Source: Vitellaria paradoxa (taxonomy: Eukaryota > Streptophyta > Magnoliopsida > Ericales > Sapotaceae). From it: a stretch of 64,000 nt of DNA. The notes under the pieces were generated by a model, which was not told the DNA's origin, did not search any database, and worked only from the letters and a program-made list of their open reading frames with translations. Positions 33,310 through 45,070 of this stretch are shown here, in pieces. The translations under genes and the position numbers were made by a program. Where the stretch lies: assembly GCA_019916065.1 (NCBI GenBank), contig CM034244.1:35897433-35961432 (forward strand), in the 5' to 3' direction. Position 1 is the stretch's first letter. Each line of letters begins with the position of its first letter.

Positions 33310-35733
33310 TTAGAGGGTAAAAGAAGACTGGGATGGACAAGGAGGACGAGCAACTTCAACGACTCCTTCAAGCATCTGATTGACCTTCCTCATTGTGGGT
33401 CTTAGAGAGGGATCATCTTGAATACACCAAATGGCAACCATAAAAAATCTCTTCAGTTTCTTCCAATCATTTAACGCCTCCATATCATTTTCCACCAAAA
33501 CATCCAATTTACCATCCTGATAGCAGTCACAAGCCCAATATGTTAGAATTCCCTGCTCCTCTCCATCATTTTCCATATCCCCTACATTTCTTCGACAAGT
33601 AATGATCTCTAATAGCAAGACGCCGAAGCTATAGATATCAACCTTTGCTGTGATTGACTTGTTGTTGAACCATTCTGGAGCAACATACCCTTTTGTGCCT
33701 CTAATAGTAGCAATGGTCTTGCTCTGATCGATCATCATAAGTTTAGCCAACCCAAAATCAGAAATCCGAGCATTGTAATAGTCATCAAGAAGTATGTTCT
33801 GAGGCTTGATATCACAATGGATGATCTGAGTGGTGCATTCTTCATGCAAGTACAAAAGTCCTCTTGCAATCCCCAACACAATTTCTGTCCTTCGATTCCA
33901 ATTGGGCTTGCTTTCACCGAAGAGGAAACTTGCTAGAGTGCCATTGCTCAAGAACTCATATACTAACATCCGGTGTTGTCCTTCGTCGCAAAATCCAAGC
34001 AGCCGGACCAGATTCTTGTGATGAGTCTGGCCAATCACATTTACTTCCGTCTTGAATTCCTTCTCCCTCTCTTGAGCCACCCGATCCAGCTTCTTCACCG
34101 CAACAACATTCGTAGGACCCATTTGCATCACCCCTTTGTAGACAATACCACAACTTCCCCTTCCCAGTTCTTCCTTGAAACCATCTGTAGCTTCATCCAG
34201 CTCTTTATAGGTAAAACAACGGAGATTCGGATCCTTAGAGCTGTCACCGTTTTGAATTTTTATGCTTTTCTTGCGGTAGATGAGGAAAAATCCCAAGCAA
34301 AAAGCACCAATCAATATAAGATTGACAAAAAAAGAACTTCCTAGGAGCAAGGATCCTACAAGAATTAAGGTCCCACGGTCCTTAACTCTTCTTGGACCAG
34401 GAGGAGTTTTCGGAGCAGATTCTGGAGGTAGATCGCCTTTCCTAAACTTGAGGAAAGCCCTCCCATTAACATCACTGCCCTTTCTTCCATTAGAAAGAGG
34501 CAGCTTCTTCTTCCAACAGCTATCGCCTCTCAAAATGGCAACAGAACAGAAACAATCATGCAGGCAAGAGTTTCTACAGAGCTCTTCGCTGGAAGGGTTC
34601 AACCAAGCGTAGTCGGAGGTAGGCCAATCAGTATCTGTGAGCACCACAAAATCGTAGAGATCCTCCGGAGAAGAACTGACGTCATCGGCTTCGCAACTTT
34701 GCACGAAATTTGGAATGCAGCTTCCATACTTGTCATCTGGATGAAGTAACGAATACCCAGGAGGACACTCGCATACTGGCCTTTTGTAATCATTGAGTGT
34801 GCAGATGTTGCTATACCCACAAGCGCCACTGCCTTTTTCTCCACGAATATCAAAACATATATTATCTGGCTTGGACCAAACAACTGTCCAGTTTGAATTA
34901 TCAGTAGGATTCTTTGGGTAAACATAATGAGCAAAAACTCCATCAAAATTTAGAGTTGCTCTGTGATAATAGTCAGTGGTTGGGGATAACATTTCCTCTG
35001 GCGTGAGATCAGATCTTAGGCCATTCCTTCTCAATATGTACATGTGTCCTGTCTCATTGAAGACCACCTGGTAACCAGAATTCGATGAATTGGAGGGATC
35101 ATAAGTTGCGCTGATATAGTAAGCATCATAAGCATTATCTGTTGCCACGTCTCTTGTATTAAGCACAAGATTCCCATCTACCAGCAAACGCAACTGGAAC
35201 CTTCCCCGTGAAAAGCTGGTTTCTGATTGTCGAGAATATAGCACCCCACGAGACTCCATTTTCTGCGTAGGCAGCAGCGTGTCAGTCGGGTACTTGAAGC
35301 TCTCCCACACATTGACAGAATCACCGCGCACTAGCTCAAAGTTGCCTGTGTCATTCATAAAACCATGATCAACTTCGTCGATAATCGACTCTGACCTCCA
35401 CAATTCATTTCCTTCAGGATTCTTGAGTACTAGCCCTCGATTAGTTAGCTCCACTTTTGATTTACTTGGCACAGGCACACTTTGATTTGCATACCAGACA
35501 ATGGTTTGCTTAGGTATTTTCTGGTACCAAATGGAGAGCCAGAAGAGTTTCTTATCCTGAAGCTGGTTAAACCCAAATGCAAAATCACCAGAAGGGGAAA
35601 GCCAAGGGGTGGCCTTTTCACCGGCTGTGATAGATGAACCCACAATTATGGTACCATTGGTCTGAGCAACAGCAGATAATGGCAGGAGGGAGGGTAACAA
35701 GAACAGAAGAAGATGAAGAAAAGCACAAGCCAT
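33310..35733 (-). CDS. G-type lectin S-receptor-like Ser/Thr protein kinase (LECRK type)
   Basis: Intact 807-residue, intronless frame, the usual length and structure of the LECRK/RLK1 branch. Signal peptide 1-23; bulb-type lectin region about 25-150; EGF-like and PAN-like cysteine region about 293-410 (CGYSNICTLNDYKRPVCECP, CRNSCLHDCFCS); transmembrane helix about 454-486 followed by basic RKK; kinase about 519-790. Kinase residues seen: glycine loop GRGSCG (524-529), Lys547 in VAVKK, HCDIKPQN (639-646), DFG (659-661), APEW. HCD instead of HRD makes it a non-RD kinase, common among immune receptors. Expected at the plasma membrane, sensing an extracellular ligand and signalling inward; the ligand is unknown. 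A TATA-like TATATTTA lies about 40 bp upstream of the ATG (35778-35771). All catalytic residues are present, so it looks functional. Confidence 0.95.
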   Translation of the reverse strand: MACAFLHLLLFLLPSLLPLSAVAQTNGTIIVGSSITAGEKATPWLSPSGDFAFGFNQLQDKKLFWLSIWYQKIPKQTIVWYANQSVPVPSKSKVELTNRGLVLKNPEGNELWRSESIIDEVDHGFMNDTGNFELVRGDSVNVWESFKYPTDTLLPTQKMESRGVLYSRQSETSFSRGRFQLRLLVDGNLVLNTRDVATDNAYDAYYISATYDPSNSSNSGYQVVFNETGHMYILRRNGLRSDLTPEEMLSPTTDYYHRATLNFDGVFAHYVYPKNPTDNSNWTVVWSKPDNICFDIRGEKGSGACGYSNICTLNDYKRPVCECPPGYSLLHPDDKYGSCIPNFVQSCEADDVSSSPEDLYDFVVLTDTDWPTSDYAWLNPSSEELCRNSCLHDCFCSVAILRGDSCWKKKLPLSNGRKGSDVNGRAFLKFRKGDLPPESAPKTPPGPRRVKDRGTLILVGSLLLGSSFFVNLILIGAFCLGFFLIYRKKSIKIQNGDSSKDPNLRCFTYKELDEATDGFKEELGRGSCGIVYKGVMQMGPTNVVAVKKLDRVAQEREKEFKTEVNVIGQTHHKNLVRLLGFCDEGQHRMLVYEFLSNGTLASFLFGESKPNWNRRTEIVLGIARGLLYLHEECTTQIIHCDIKPQNILLDDYYNARISDFGLAKLMMIDQSKTIATIRGTKGYVAPEWFNNKSITAKVDIYSFGVLLLEIITCRRNVGDMENDGEEQGILTYWACDCYQDGKLDVLVENDMEALNDWKKLKRFFMVAIWCIQDDPSLRPTMRKVNQMLEGVVEVARPPCPSQSSFTL

Positions 35734-36488
35734 TGCAAGGTCAATTTCGATTTAGGCAGATAGTAGTTGATAAATATAAGGATACAAGCAAAGCAGCTCA
35801 TATGAAAGGAAAGAGAAGTAGATTTTCGGAGTCAACCCATATTTGGCTGCCCTTCATTTTTTTAGTAGGCATTAGTGATTTCCCTAGCATGATTTCCAGG
35901 AAATGCATGGCCTATACCTGGTCATTGGTCAATAGCTTAGAATATTATTAGTCCCTATAAACGGCTACATTTTGGGTCAGTGATATTATGGAGTGGGACA
36001 AGTCATTACAACTAGCATTGACTTCCTCACACGGCTCTCAAACCCAACCTGTGGTGGAGTAGCTAGCTAGTTTGGAGAATAGGACATGCAAAAATTATGT
36101 AGCAAGAGAAAAAAATGAAACATAAGTAAATTTCTCAGATGCTTCTATGGGGTAAAAACGCGTGAGGAAAGGGGGAGGGGGCCCAGGAAACAAATTAGAA
36201 AGAGAAGAGTCTAACCAACTGGTCCAATCTCGCCTCCAAAATACTAATTCAAAGTTCAAAGTAGAATTTGGGAACAGCATGAATGCTTGCAAGTTTCATG
36301 TGATGTCATTTTTGTTAAAATCGTGACCCCTTGTTTTATCTAAAGATAGAGGTCTACATTACAAGGATTGAATTAAAACTGCAACAGTGGCATTTGAAAA
36401 GTCAATGCAATAAACTAGAAGTGGTTCTACACTGCAACAATGGTCATTGAAAATTCAATTACGATAAAATAGTAGTAAGACCTTGGAT
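35734..36488. other. Upstream region of the receptor-kinase gene
   Basis: Promoter side of the minus-strand kinase. No gene recognised. Confidence 0.4.
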
Positions 36489-36628
36489 TTACTTATCAGT
36501 GGTTATTAGTTTGAATTTTCTCAAGTTCACTGGAGAACTTATTCGGTTATTAACTCTAAGACCCCAAAGATTGGTAGAGGTGTAAGGAAGCTGCCTAGAC
36601 ACCCTTAATATTCAAAAAAAAAAATTAC
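36489..36628 (+). mobile_element. SINE-like fragment
   Basis: Ends ggtgtaaggaagctgcctag, acacccttaatattc and an A run, a 3' end style seen in plant tRNA-derived SINEs. A 5' head with clear A and B boxes was not found. Confidence 0.3.
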
Positions 36629-37324
36629 AATAAAACAGCAGTGATTGTACCAATATTAGATTAATTTTGATAATGATCTGATTCAATGCACAATTACGAC
36701 AAGCAACCAAAGGAAAGATTACACAGCCTACTTCTCGAACCTTTTAAAATTTTTAAAATTTTTTGTCACATAAATTTTTAAAATTTATGTGATTAAAAAT
36801 TTTTAATAAAAAAGTTTATTTTTAAAAAATTTTCATTATTATTAATATCACCACTACAGTCGGTTTTTAATTAAAAATTTAAATATATACGCGTGTAAAA
36901 AACTCGAAATGTTAATGCTTGAACTAAATTTGCTTGGAGAAGACGCTATATTTAAATTTGGTTTCGTTGGGAAAAGCATAAGCCATTGCAAGTGTTTAGT
37001 AAAGGGAAAGGCTTTCGGAGTCAACTCATGTTTTTCAATAATTAAATTGAATTCTTTGTAGCTTCCATTTTCATATATAGTTGCAGAAGAAACAGCTTTA
37101 ATTATCAAAATTTTTTGCCGTATTACCTTTGAAGCCACAGCGGGGGTTGGAATAAAAAACTATTTCATATTTCCATCCGAAAATTGGGACCGCTGTTAAT
37201 ATTTGATACTCCCACAGTTAATCATTTGACTTAGAACAGCTGCAACAGTACGGGTGTTGGATAACACACTCCCAAATGTACTAGCGTTAAAAATTTGTGT
37301 TTTATTGTTATTATTATTTTTTTG

Positions 37325-37502
37325 GAGAGTTGGCCTATAAGTTTACTAGTTGTTAGTTTGAATTTGTTTTGAATATGATAAAAAATGGATAGGAAACAAC
37401 CTCTTACAAATGTAAGGTAAAATTACATACAGTAAACTCTTTCCCGGACTCGCACAAGACAGAAGTTTCGTGCACTGGACTGTCCTTTTATGATAAAAAA
37501 AT
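37325..37502 (+). mobile_element. Degraded SINE-like element
   Basis: Contains taaggtaaaattacatacag, then tttcccggactcgcacaag and cgtgcactggactgtccttt, a run of words typical of the 3' half of widespread plant SINEs (Au-like). The sequence is diverged and the 5' end is not certain. Confidence 0.4.
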
Positions 37503-38739
37503 GAATAGAGTAATCGGAGACCTGATCATACTTTTCAATTTCAACCAACCCCCCCAAAAAAAACCACATGCAATACAAATTAAAACTTAAAAAGTCTTCA
37601 ACTGTAAATATGGGATTAGTTAAAACTACGAGTCAAAACTAGAAGCCCACTTCAAAATTTTTTACCCGGCAAAAACATTAACTCTGCATAGAAGTTCGTC
37701 AATAGGACCGCAACGCATTTGTAACAGGCTTAACAAAAGCTCTTAACTTACTGTTTAAACCAGTAAAACTTTTAGCTGAAACCACCACATTACCAAACAT
37801 TTCTGTTTCCTAGCAATTGATTTAAACGGATTTATCATATATATGGAATTAATAAACCCCATTGAAGCTTAGTTTCTAACTTGGTGAATTATCATCATGT
37901 TGTTAAATGCATTCGAAGTTCGATTTGGGAGTCTGACATTCTTTTAAGGACTTGAGATTGGAAGCTATAGGATTAAAATTTAAGTTCAAATATATTCACA
38001 CCTTTTAGGATAAAAAAACTGTAAATATATCTAAATTATTGAATTTTAATCCGATGACCCCCGATCTCAATATTACTAAACTGATATTAAAAATAATATC
38101 AACCTCTCTCCTTTGTTAGAGTTCTCCTTTGATTACATAAGTGAACTTTAGATCGACCTTGTATATACCTTGATGACAAAATTATGATCTTTATATCTGC
38201 AATCTCCTGTAAACTTTATATTTGGCTGGGTTGAATAAGGATAGAATGAGCATGAGTAAGAGCATCCTATATTCTTTTTTTGGCGGTGCTTTTGGAGGAT
38301 TAAATGATGTACCCATTCCACCCTTTATCCCCCCCCCCCATAAAAAGGGGCCATTCTCTCCAAAACTATAAGAATGGCTTATTTTTCCGTAAGGAGAATG
38401 AGCATTGATGAAACATTTACAAAATTACTCTTATTTTTATTATTTGAAAGAATAATTACATTTTTATATGAGGGGAAATATCAGTATAATATATACTCGT
38501 ACCCTTATTCCATTTTATTATTTATTCTACTTTACCAAACATGTCACTCCTATGCTTACCCTAATTCCCCATGTATATCGACCATAGTTATTCTCACCCT
38601 CACACTTACTCCATTCACACTCTCATGCTTGCCTAATTCACACTACCAGCCAAATATATCCTAAACATGCACAAATTCAAAAATTAAAGTAAATAAAGAT
38701 ATTGAAAAAAAAAATATTTGAGTAAAAATAGTTTATTTA
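37503..38739. other. Intergenic, nothing recognised
   Basis: AT-rich. The 38374-38664 open frame has no codon character. A C run lies at 38330-38340. Confidence 0.4.
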
Positions 38740-39682
38740 GATCCTGTTTGGCAATGTTTTTATTTTTTATTTTTCTGTTTATGTTTTGAAAATTTTTGTA
38801 AACTGGTAACAGAAACATATTTGCTAAATCTGTTGACTTTTTTGTTTCCAAAAAAGTAAAATTTAAACAAAAAAAATAAAAACGAAAAAAAAGGTATTTT
38901 CATTCTATTTTTTCTGTTACAAACATTTTGTCAATTCTAATACTTTGTCCATTTTTATTACATCATATTAAAATAAATTATTTTATTAAATTAAAATTAT
39001 TTTTAATGAATAACATAATTAAATTAAATTAATTTGTAATATATATTATTAATTTTTTAATAAATAATTAAATTAAATTAGTTAATTCAATTAATAGGAA
39101 ATATAAATTATTAAATTATTTTTAATAAATAATAAAATAAAATAATTTAGTTTAATTTAATTCAATAAATAATTTAATTAATATAAATATATTTTATTAA
39201 ATTATTTTTAAAGAATATTTTATAATTAAATTATCTAATTTAATTTAATAATTAATTTATTTAATATGAATCACATTTTATTAAATTATTTTTAATAACT
39301 ATCATAATTAATTATTTAAATTATTATGAAATATGTTTTATTCAATCATTTTTAGTGAATAATATAATTAAATTATAATTAATATATTTTATATTTACTG
39401 GATTAAATGATATAACGTTTATATTTATTTAATTTATGTTTAATAAATAATATAATTAAATTAAATTAATATAAATATATTTATTAAATTCAATTAATTT
39501 TTAAAAAACTAATGAAATTAAATATCTTATGAAAATAAAAAATTAATAATTATAAACAAAATTGTATTTTCAAATATAATTTCAGTTTTCATTTCAGAAA
39601 AAATGACAACAGAAAATAAAAAATAGAAAATATAAACATATAAACGTAAGAAAAAAAATGACAGTGTTACTAAACAGTCCCC
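38740..39682 (-). mobile_element. AT-rich 0.9-kb MITE, copy 2 (inverted relative to 15231)
   Basis: Ends GATCCTGTTTGGCAATG and, on the other strand, GGGGACTGTTTAGTAACACTG, flanked by TTA and TAA. Read on the minus strand it aligns with the element at 15231-16133 over its termini and the subterminal ttacgtttatat region; the AT-rich middle is harder to align. Confidence 0.7.
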
Positions 39683-39872
39683 TAATGCATAGTTTTGGGC
39701 ACCCAACATTTTAATGGTCCATTGGATGACAAGTTACAAGTTTTTCAAGCGTAGCGAAGAGTCGGTTATAATTATTAGTCTTTACCAAAAATAACTAGGT
39801 AAGGAAGAGATCTAGGTTATAATTGTTGATTTTTTTATCAAAATTAACTTGAAGTCAATTCGTAATATAGCT

Positions 39873-40002
39873 TAAGTTTTTTCATGGTCTCTAAAGACTT
39901 TTCAGATCCTTTACTTCATCCTAAAGATTAGTGTTGTTTTTTCATGGTCTCTAGAGACTTGTCAGATCGTCTACTTTATCCCAGAGATTAGTGTGTTAAA
40001 CC
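39873..40002. repeat. 60-bp tandem duplication, two copies
   Basis: ttttttcatggtctctaaag and its near copy start exactly 60 bases apart (about 39877 and 39937), each ending gattagtgt. Confidence 0.8.
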
Positions 40003-42163
40003 AGACTCCTTGAGTGATTCAGAAAATATATAAATATATAGATAAATAAATTATTTAAAAAAACCAAATAGGTAAATTTTAGAAATAAAATTTAAGCCAT
40101 TAAAATTATAAGGGAAAAGTTTTGACAGCCGGACCTCATGGTCACTAAATTGAATTTTCTAATAGTAATTAAGTAAGTAGCATTTTACTATTCTATTTTA
40201 TTTTTAAAAAGCAGTGAAAATGTGATGTGCACGGTAAAATAATTAATTAAAGTTAATTATTATTCTATCTCATTTAAAACTAAAATTAATAACAAAAATT
40301 TACATGATATGTAACAAAAGTACTATCGATTCCATTAATCTGAAAAGAATTTGAAGACGTTGATCATTTTGAAATGCCATATATTCATTTTTTTCTATTC
40401 AACATTTTGAAATATAATTAATTAATGAAAAATAAGGCTAGTAATTAAAATAACATATATTTATTGAAAACACATTGTATATGGTTGATTGCTAATTTAA
40501 AATAGAGTACCACGTTAATTGCTTAATTTCAACTTTGTACAGAATATGTCGCATGTGTTTACTCCAGTGGTATGCATAATTTGATTAAAATTTTATTTTG
40601 AATTGTACCGAACAAATTTAAGAAATTTGGTTCGATTATTTGTTTAGTAATAGTTGATTTGGTTATTTTTTGTAAAAATAATGATTGTTGGTTTTAAATA
40701 TGATTTTGAAATTCTAAAACTAAATAAATCGAAATAACTAAATTAAATTTACTTAGTATTTAATATATATATATATATATATATATAGATATATAGTTAG
40801 CATTTCCGACCCATACTGATCAATACTCACCCCGACTTTTACGTACAAATATTAGGAACATCTTTAGAAAGATACAAGTATTATTAAGACTAATATATAT
40901 ATATATATATATACTAGTAATAACCTATGCGTATGACACTTTGAACAAAATTAGTATTAAATTTTTCATACAATTGAAATTTTGGACAAAAAGTTTAAAT
41001 CGATAAAATTATAATAATTCATGAATTTTAACCTTTTTTTTTTAATTTTAGACCCTAACAACTATTATATGTATTTTGATAAGTATCATAAAAGAAAACA
41101 CAAATTATAATACTTTAATTTGGAATGTTCAATTTCTTAAAAATCATAATTGTGAAATAGATGATAGTAGGATCTGCTAAAATAATAATTAAGCGACAAA
41201 TTAAAAATATAAAAATGATTTCAATCTTTGAATGAAAAAAAATAATTCTTAATTGTTGGATCTTAATTTGTGAGAAGAACATTTTCAAAAATCGCCCTAC
41301 TTTATTATATAAGTATATGTACGTTTACTATATTTTTTGTATTTAGTATAGACCCATTATAGTTCGTAATTTGATTAGTTGTTAATTAAAGGTTAGATTA
41401 TGATCCTTATCTATTTAAGTTTATTTCTTTTTTTTTTCATGAAATCAGAGCTTTTTTTTTTTTTTTTTTTTTTGCGACTTTTAAATTTTCTAGTGTTACT
41501 CACCTGTAGCGCTATCACAACCACGCAAAAGTTCATTTCCGTTCGTGTAATTTAAGGCTTGGTTTGAAAAGAAAAATAGATAATTGCTTTCTAGCTAGTT
41601 ATTGGTTTGAGGAAGAAAATGGGTATTTTTTTGTGTTTGGGAAGGAAAAAATGATTTTTTCGTATGTGGTTTTTTAGTTTTAATTAATTTAATATTTTTA
41701 CCCTTAAAAATTTAATCCTTAAAATTTTAAAAAAATATATAAAAAATAAATTTAACCATTTTATAAATAAATAAATAAGACAATTAATGCATAAGTCAAT
41801 TAGCCGGAACTTTCCAAACGTTACATAAGAAATAACCATGCAGATAGCGGCAGCTCCGCCTCATGAAGCCACCGGTAAAATTTCGCTGCCATCGGACCTT
41901 CCACGCGCCCACATGCCTCACCCAAATTTGTTTTCACGCACAGCTCCCTCGCAGTCACGCTCTCTCACGTGCCTCTCAGCCTCGGATCACCCTCTGCTCA
42001 CGTGACTCACAACCCAGCGCCTCGGCTCACGTGGGTTCTCGTTTTTCGATCCTCGGCAACTGCGCGAGCTGGACATGGGCGGAGCCAGATATTCGGCACT
42101 AATTATGCGATTTCATTTAATTACACAAAAAAAAAAAAATTTAACTTTTTTTCCCTATTGTAT
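40003..42163. other. Intergenic, nothing recognised
   Basis: AT-rich with (AT)n runs at about 40766-40788 and 40892-40912. 41860-42090 is a short GC-richer patch with overlapping open frames that resemble no family I know. Confidence 0.4.
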
Positions 42164-42415
42164 AAATTTTTTAGATAAATTACACCTATATTCCCTAAAC
42201 ATTCAACTAATTACACCTAGATTACCTAAACATTTAAATCTTACAGTTAGATCCCCTATTCCCAAATATTTATAACACTTAAGTCATTCTATTAGTTTTT
42301 TTCCGTTAACTGCACTGCAAAATGACAAAAATACCCCTAACCCGTCAGCAACATTTAAGGATCTACGTGTAATTAACCTAATGTTCAGGAAATCTAGGTG
42401 TAATTTATTTTTATT
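42164..42415. mobile_element. Small inverted-repeat MITE (taaattacacct type)
   Basis: Left arm ttagataaattacacctata and tcaactaattacacctagat; right arm on the other strand aaataaattacacctagatt and aattacacgtagatcc. The arms are about 45 bp long around a 150-bp centre. A single further arm of the same sequence, in right-arm orientation, is at 45685-45738. Confidence 0.6.
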
Positions 42416-42640
42416 AAAATATTTTTATTAAATTATATTAATATTATTAAATCTAATAATTATTTATTATTAAATTAAGTTATAACGATACATTTTATTA
42501 AAACTAATTATTATTAAAAATAAGTATTTATAGCATTAAATTAATTAATTTAAATATATTTTATTAAATTAACAAATCAAATTAACTTAATTACTGTAAA
42601 TAAAATTATATCATCAAACACATTTATGTTTTTTTATGTT

Positions 42641-43697
42641 TTAATGAATTTATATATTTATGTTTTACAAATATCCAATAAACGCTTTTCAATTGGGTAT
42701 GCCTCAAAAACGATTATTATACAAACATCTTTGTCTAAAAATTTATTATTTTTAATTACACCCATTCTTAAATATATTAAATTAATCCTTTAAATTGTTT
42801 TTGTAAAAATCTACTCCCACTAATAAAAATGTTCCAAATTATTTTAATTGCTAATTACATATTTTTTCTTATTTAAATTTTATTTTTAATTATATGATTA
42901 AAGTAGTGTCAAATGAAAAATTAAATTAAATTAAAAAAGACTTTGCATTTAAAAAATTTAAAATAATTAATTTTTTAATTTTTATTATTTAATTATTTTT
43001 AAATATATTTTTCTTCAATTAGATTCAATTTTAGTAGAGGATTTTTTTAATAAATAAGTAATAAAACAAAAATATTGAAATCTATCAATTAAATTTTTAA
43101 TTTTTTTTTAGTTTTAAAAAAATTATTTTGAACATGATAAGATAAAATTTAAAAATTATTAATTAATAAAAATATTGATATTTACCAATTTGATTTTTAA
43201 TTTTTATATAGTTTTAATTTTTGTAATTTATAAATATTATTTTCATCATGATAGGATAAAAGTTGAAAATTACTAATTTTTTTAAAAAATATCCTTCACT
43301 GAAATTGAGTCTAATAAAAAAAATATATCTAGAAATAATTAAATAGTAAAAACTAAAAACTTTAATTATTTTAAAATTTTTAAATGCAAAGTCTTTTTTA
43401 ATTTAATTTAATTTTTCATTTGACACAGCTTTAATCATATAATTAAAAATAAATTAAAATAAAAATATATATGTAATTAAGTAATTAAAATAATTTGAAA
43501 TGTTTTTATTAGTGAGAGTAGATTTTTAAGAAAAAATAGTTTAAATGATTAGTTCAATATATTTAAGAATAAATGTAATTAAAAATAATAAATTTTTAGA
43601 TTAAAAAAATATTTGTAAAACAATCGTTTTTGAGCCATACTAGTTGAAAAGTGTTTACCGAGTATTTCTGAAAACATAAATATATAATTTTATTAAA
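42641..43697. mobile_element. Foldback element with about 0.4-kb inverted repeats
   Basis: About 42641-43052 and 43284-43697 are inverted copies of each other, recognisable through ctcaaaaacgatt, cactaataaaaa and gactttgcatttaaaaa in the left arm and their complements in the right. I judge identity at 80-90% by eye. The centre (about 43070-43280) itself holds two direct copies of a roughly 105-bp segment. No coding capacity. A target duplication was not found, so the superfamily (Mutator-like or other foldback) stays open. Confidence 0.75.
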
Positions 43698-44888
43698 GGA
43701 TTAATTGCCTTTAGACCCCTTGTACTTAAATCGAAAATCACTTAGACCCCCTCGAGTTAGTATTATGCACTTATAATGTCACGCCCCTAACTTAATTGTC
43801 CAAGATGGATGGCATGGGAATGTGAAAATCCAAATAAATGATAAAATATGATTCAAATTTAATTCACATTGAATTAAAATTATCAAAATACCCAAATCAT
43901 TACTCATTTTCATATAAAATAATATTTGATTTTGTAATCATCCATTTATCAATAACGGAATTCAATTCTCGATTAAGAAAGCCAAACATAATTATTATCA
44001 CTCATAGGTTAGACCAGACTCGGGCTACTCTAGCCCAAACTGCCTACGTATCCCCACCTCAAGAATCAGGTCATTGTAGTTCCCATTTTATATCTCTTAT
44101 TTCATGACCAAACTCATGATCAATATAATAATCACTACATCTCATCAATAGATGTAACAATTACATTATCTCAATATATATATAAACCGAATGGGAAACT
44201 GTGTTACACCGCCATTGGTGTAAAACTCAGGGGAACCGTGTTACGCCCCCTAACCCGTCTACTAGGGAACCGTGTTACATCCCTAGTTAGGCATCCGCTT
44301 ATTTCAAGCATACATCCACTAACCTCAAACAGGATCCGGCTATAGTCTGAAAAATCTCATAATATCTCACCTCGACATTAACGCCTAGCTCCAAATGACT
44401 AACCTTTAGTTATATGTATCAATTGGGAATCATCTAGTATTTTCAAAATCTCATTTCTCATTTTTTCCAAATCGTGAACCACGTCCATATATATAACTCG
44501 TGTCTCGGCACATCATAATATAAGTATAGCACTCTCCGCAAATCAATATCCTCAACATAAACCAAATGATACCACCTCAGTCCCAATGCACATGATATGC
44601 TCAATCATGTATAATAATTCTCTTCAAAAGTTCATAACATTAACAAAGCATGCTATATTAAATCATCAATTACTATTCATATAATTCAATAATCAATCGT
44701 ATCGCATATAATTTAATCATATATAGTAATTCTTTTCTATAATTATCAACATAAAATAAAGCATGCCTTAAAATCTCAAAATTTACTCTTTTTCTAATAT
44801 CTTTTTAATTCTGTAACGTCAGCTATAATTTCTCATAACTCTAGGAACAACATTATTATCCTCTCCCAATTCTTTAAGGGTAAAATCG
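43698..44888. other. Unassigned repeat-like sequence
   Basis: From 43777 the words tgtcacgcccctaac resemble the start of some plant LTRs, and the phrase gggaaccgtgttac occurs near 44232 and 44267. I could not find the matching end or a target duplication, so no element is called. Confidence 0.3.
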
Positions 44889-45070
44889 TAATTTTCCTAA
44901 ACTTTAGGAGCCAATTGTAATTATTTAAACTTTTGGAGTTATTTTGTAATTATTTAAACTTTTGGGGGTCACTTTATAATTATCTAAAATTTTAGGGGCC
45001 ATTTTATAATTATCTAAAACTTTGGGAGTTAATTTGTGATTATCTAAAAGCTTTGGGCCCAAATAGTAAT
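44889..45070. repeat. 29-30-bp tandem repeat, about six units
   Basis: Units of the form taattatctaaaactttggg plus about ten variable bases, repeated with drift. Such arrays occur in LTRs and near retroelements of plants. Confidence 0.75.

Noticed and set aside
33830..34612. Several plus-strand frames
   Set aside because: Antisense shadows of the receptor kinase gene.
41863..42178. Two GC-richer overlapping frames (79 and 69 codons)
   Set aside because: Possible gene fragment, but the sequence matches no family I know and has no splice support.
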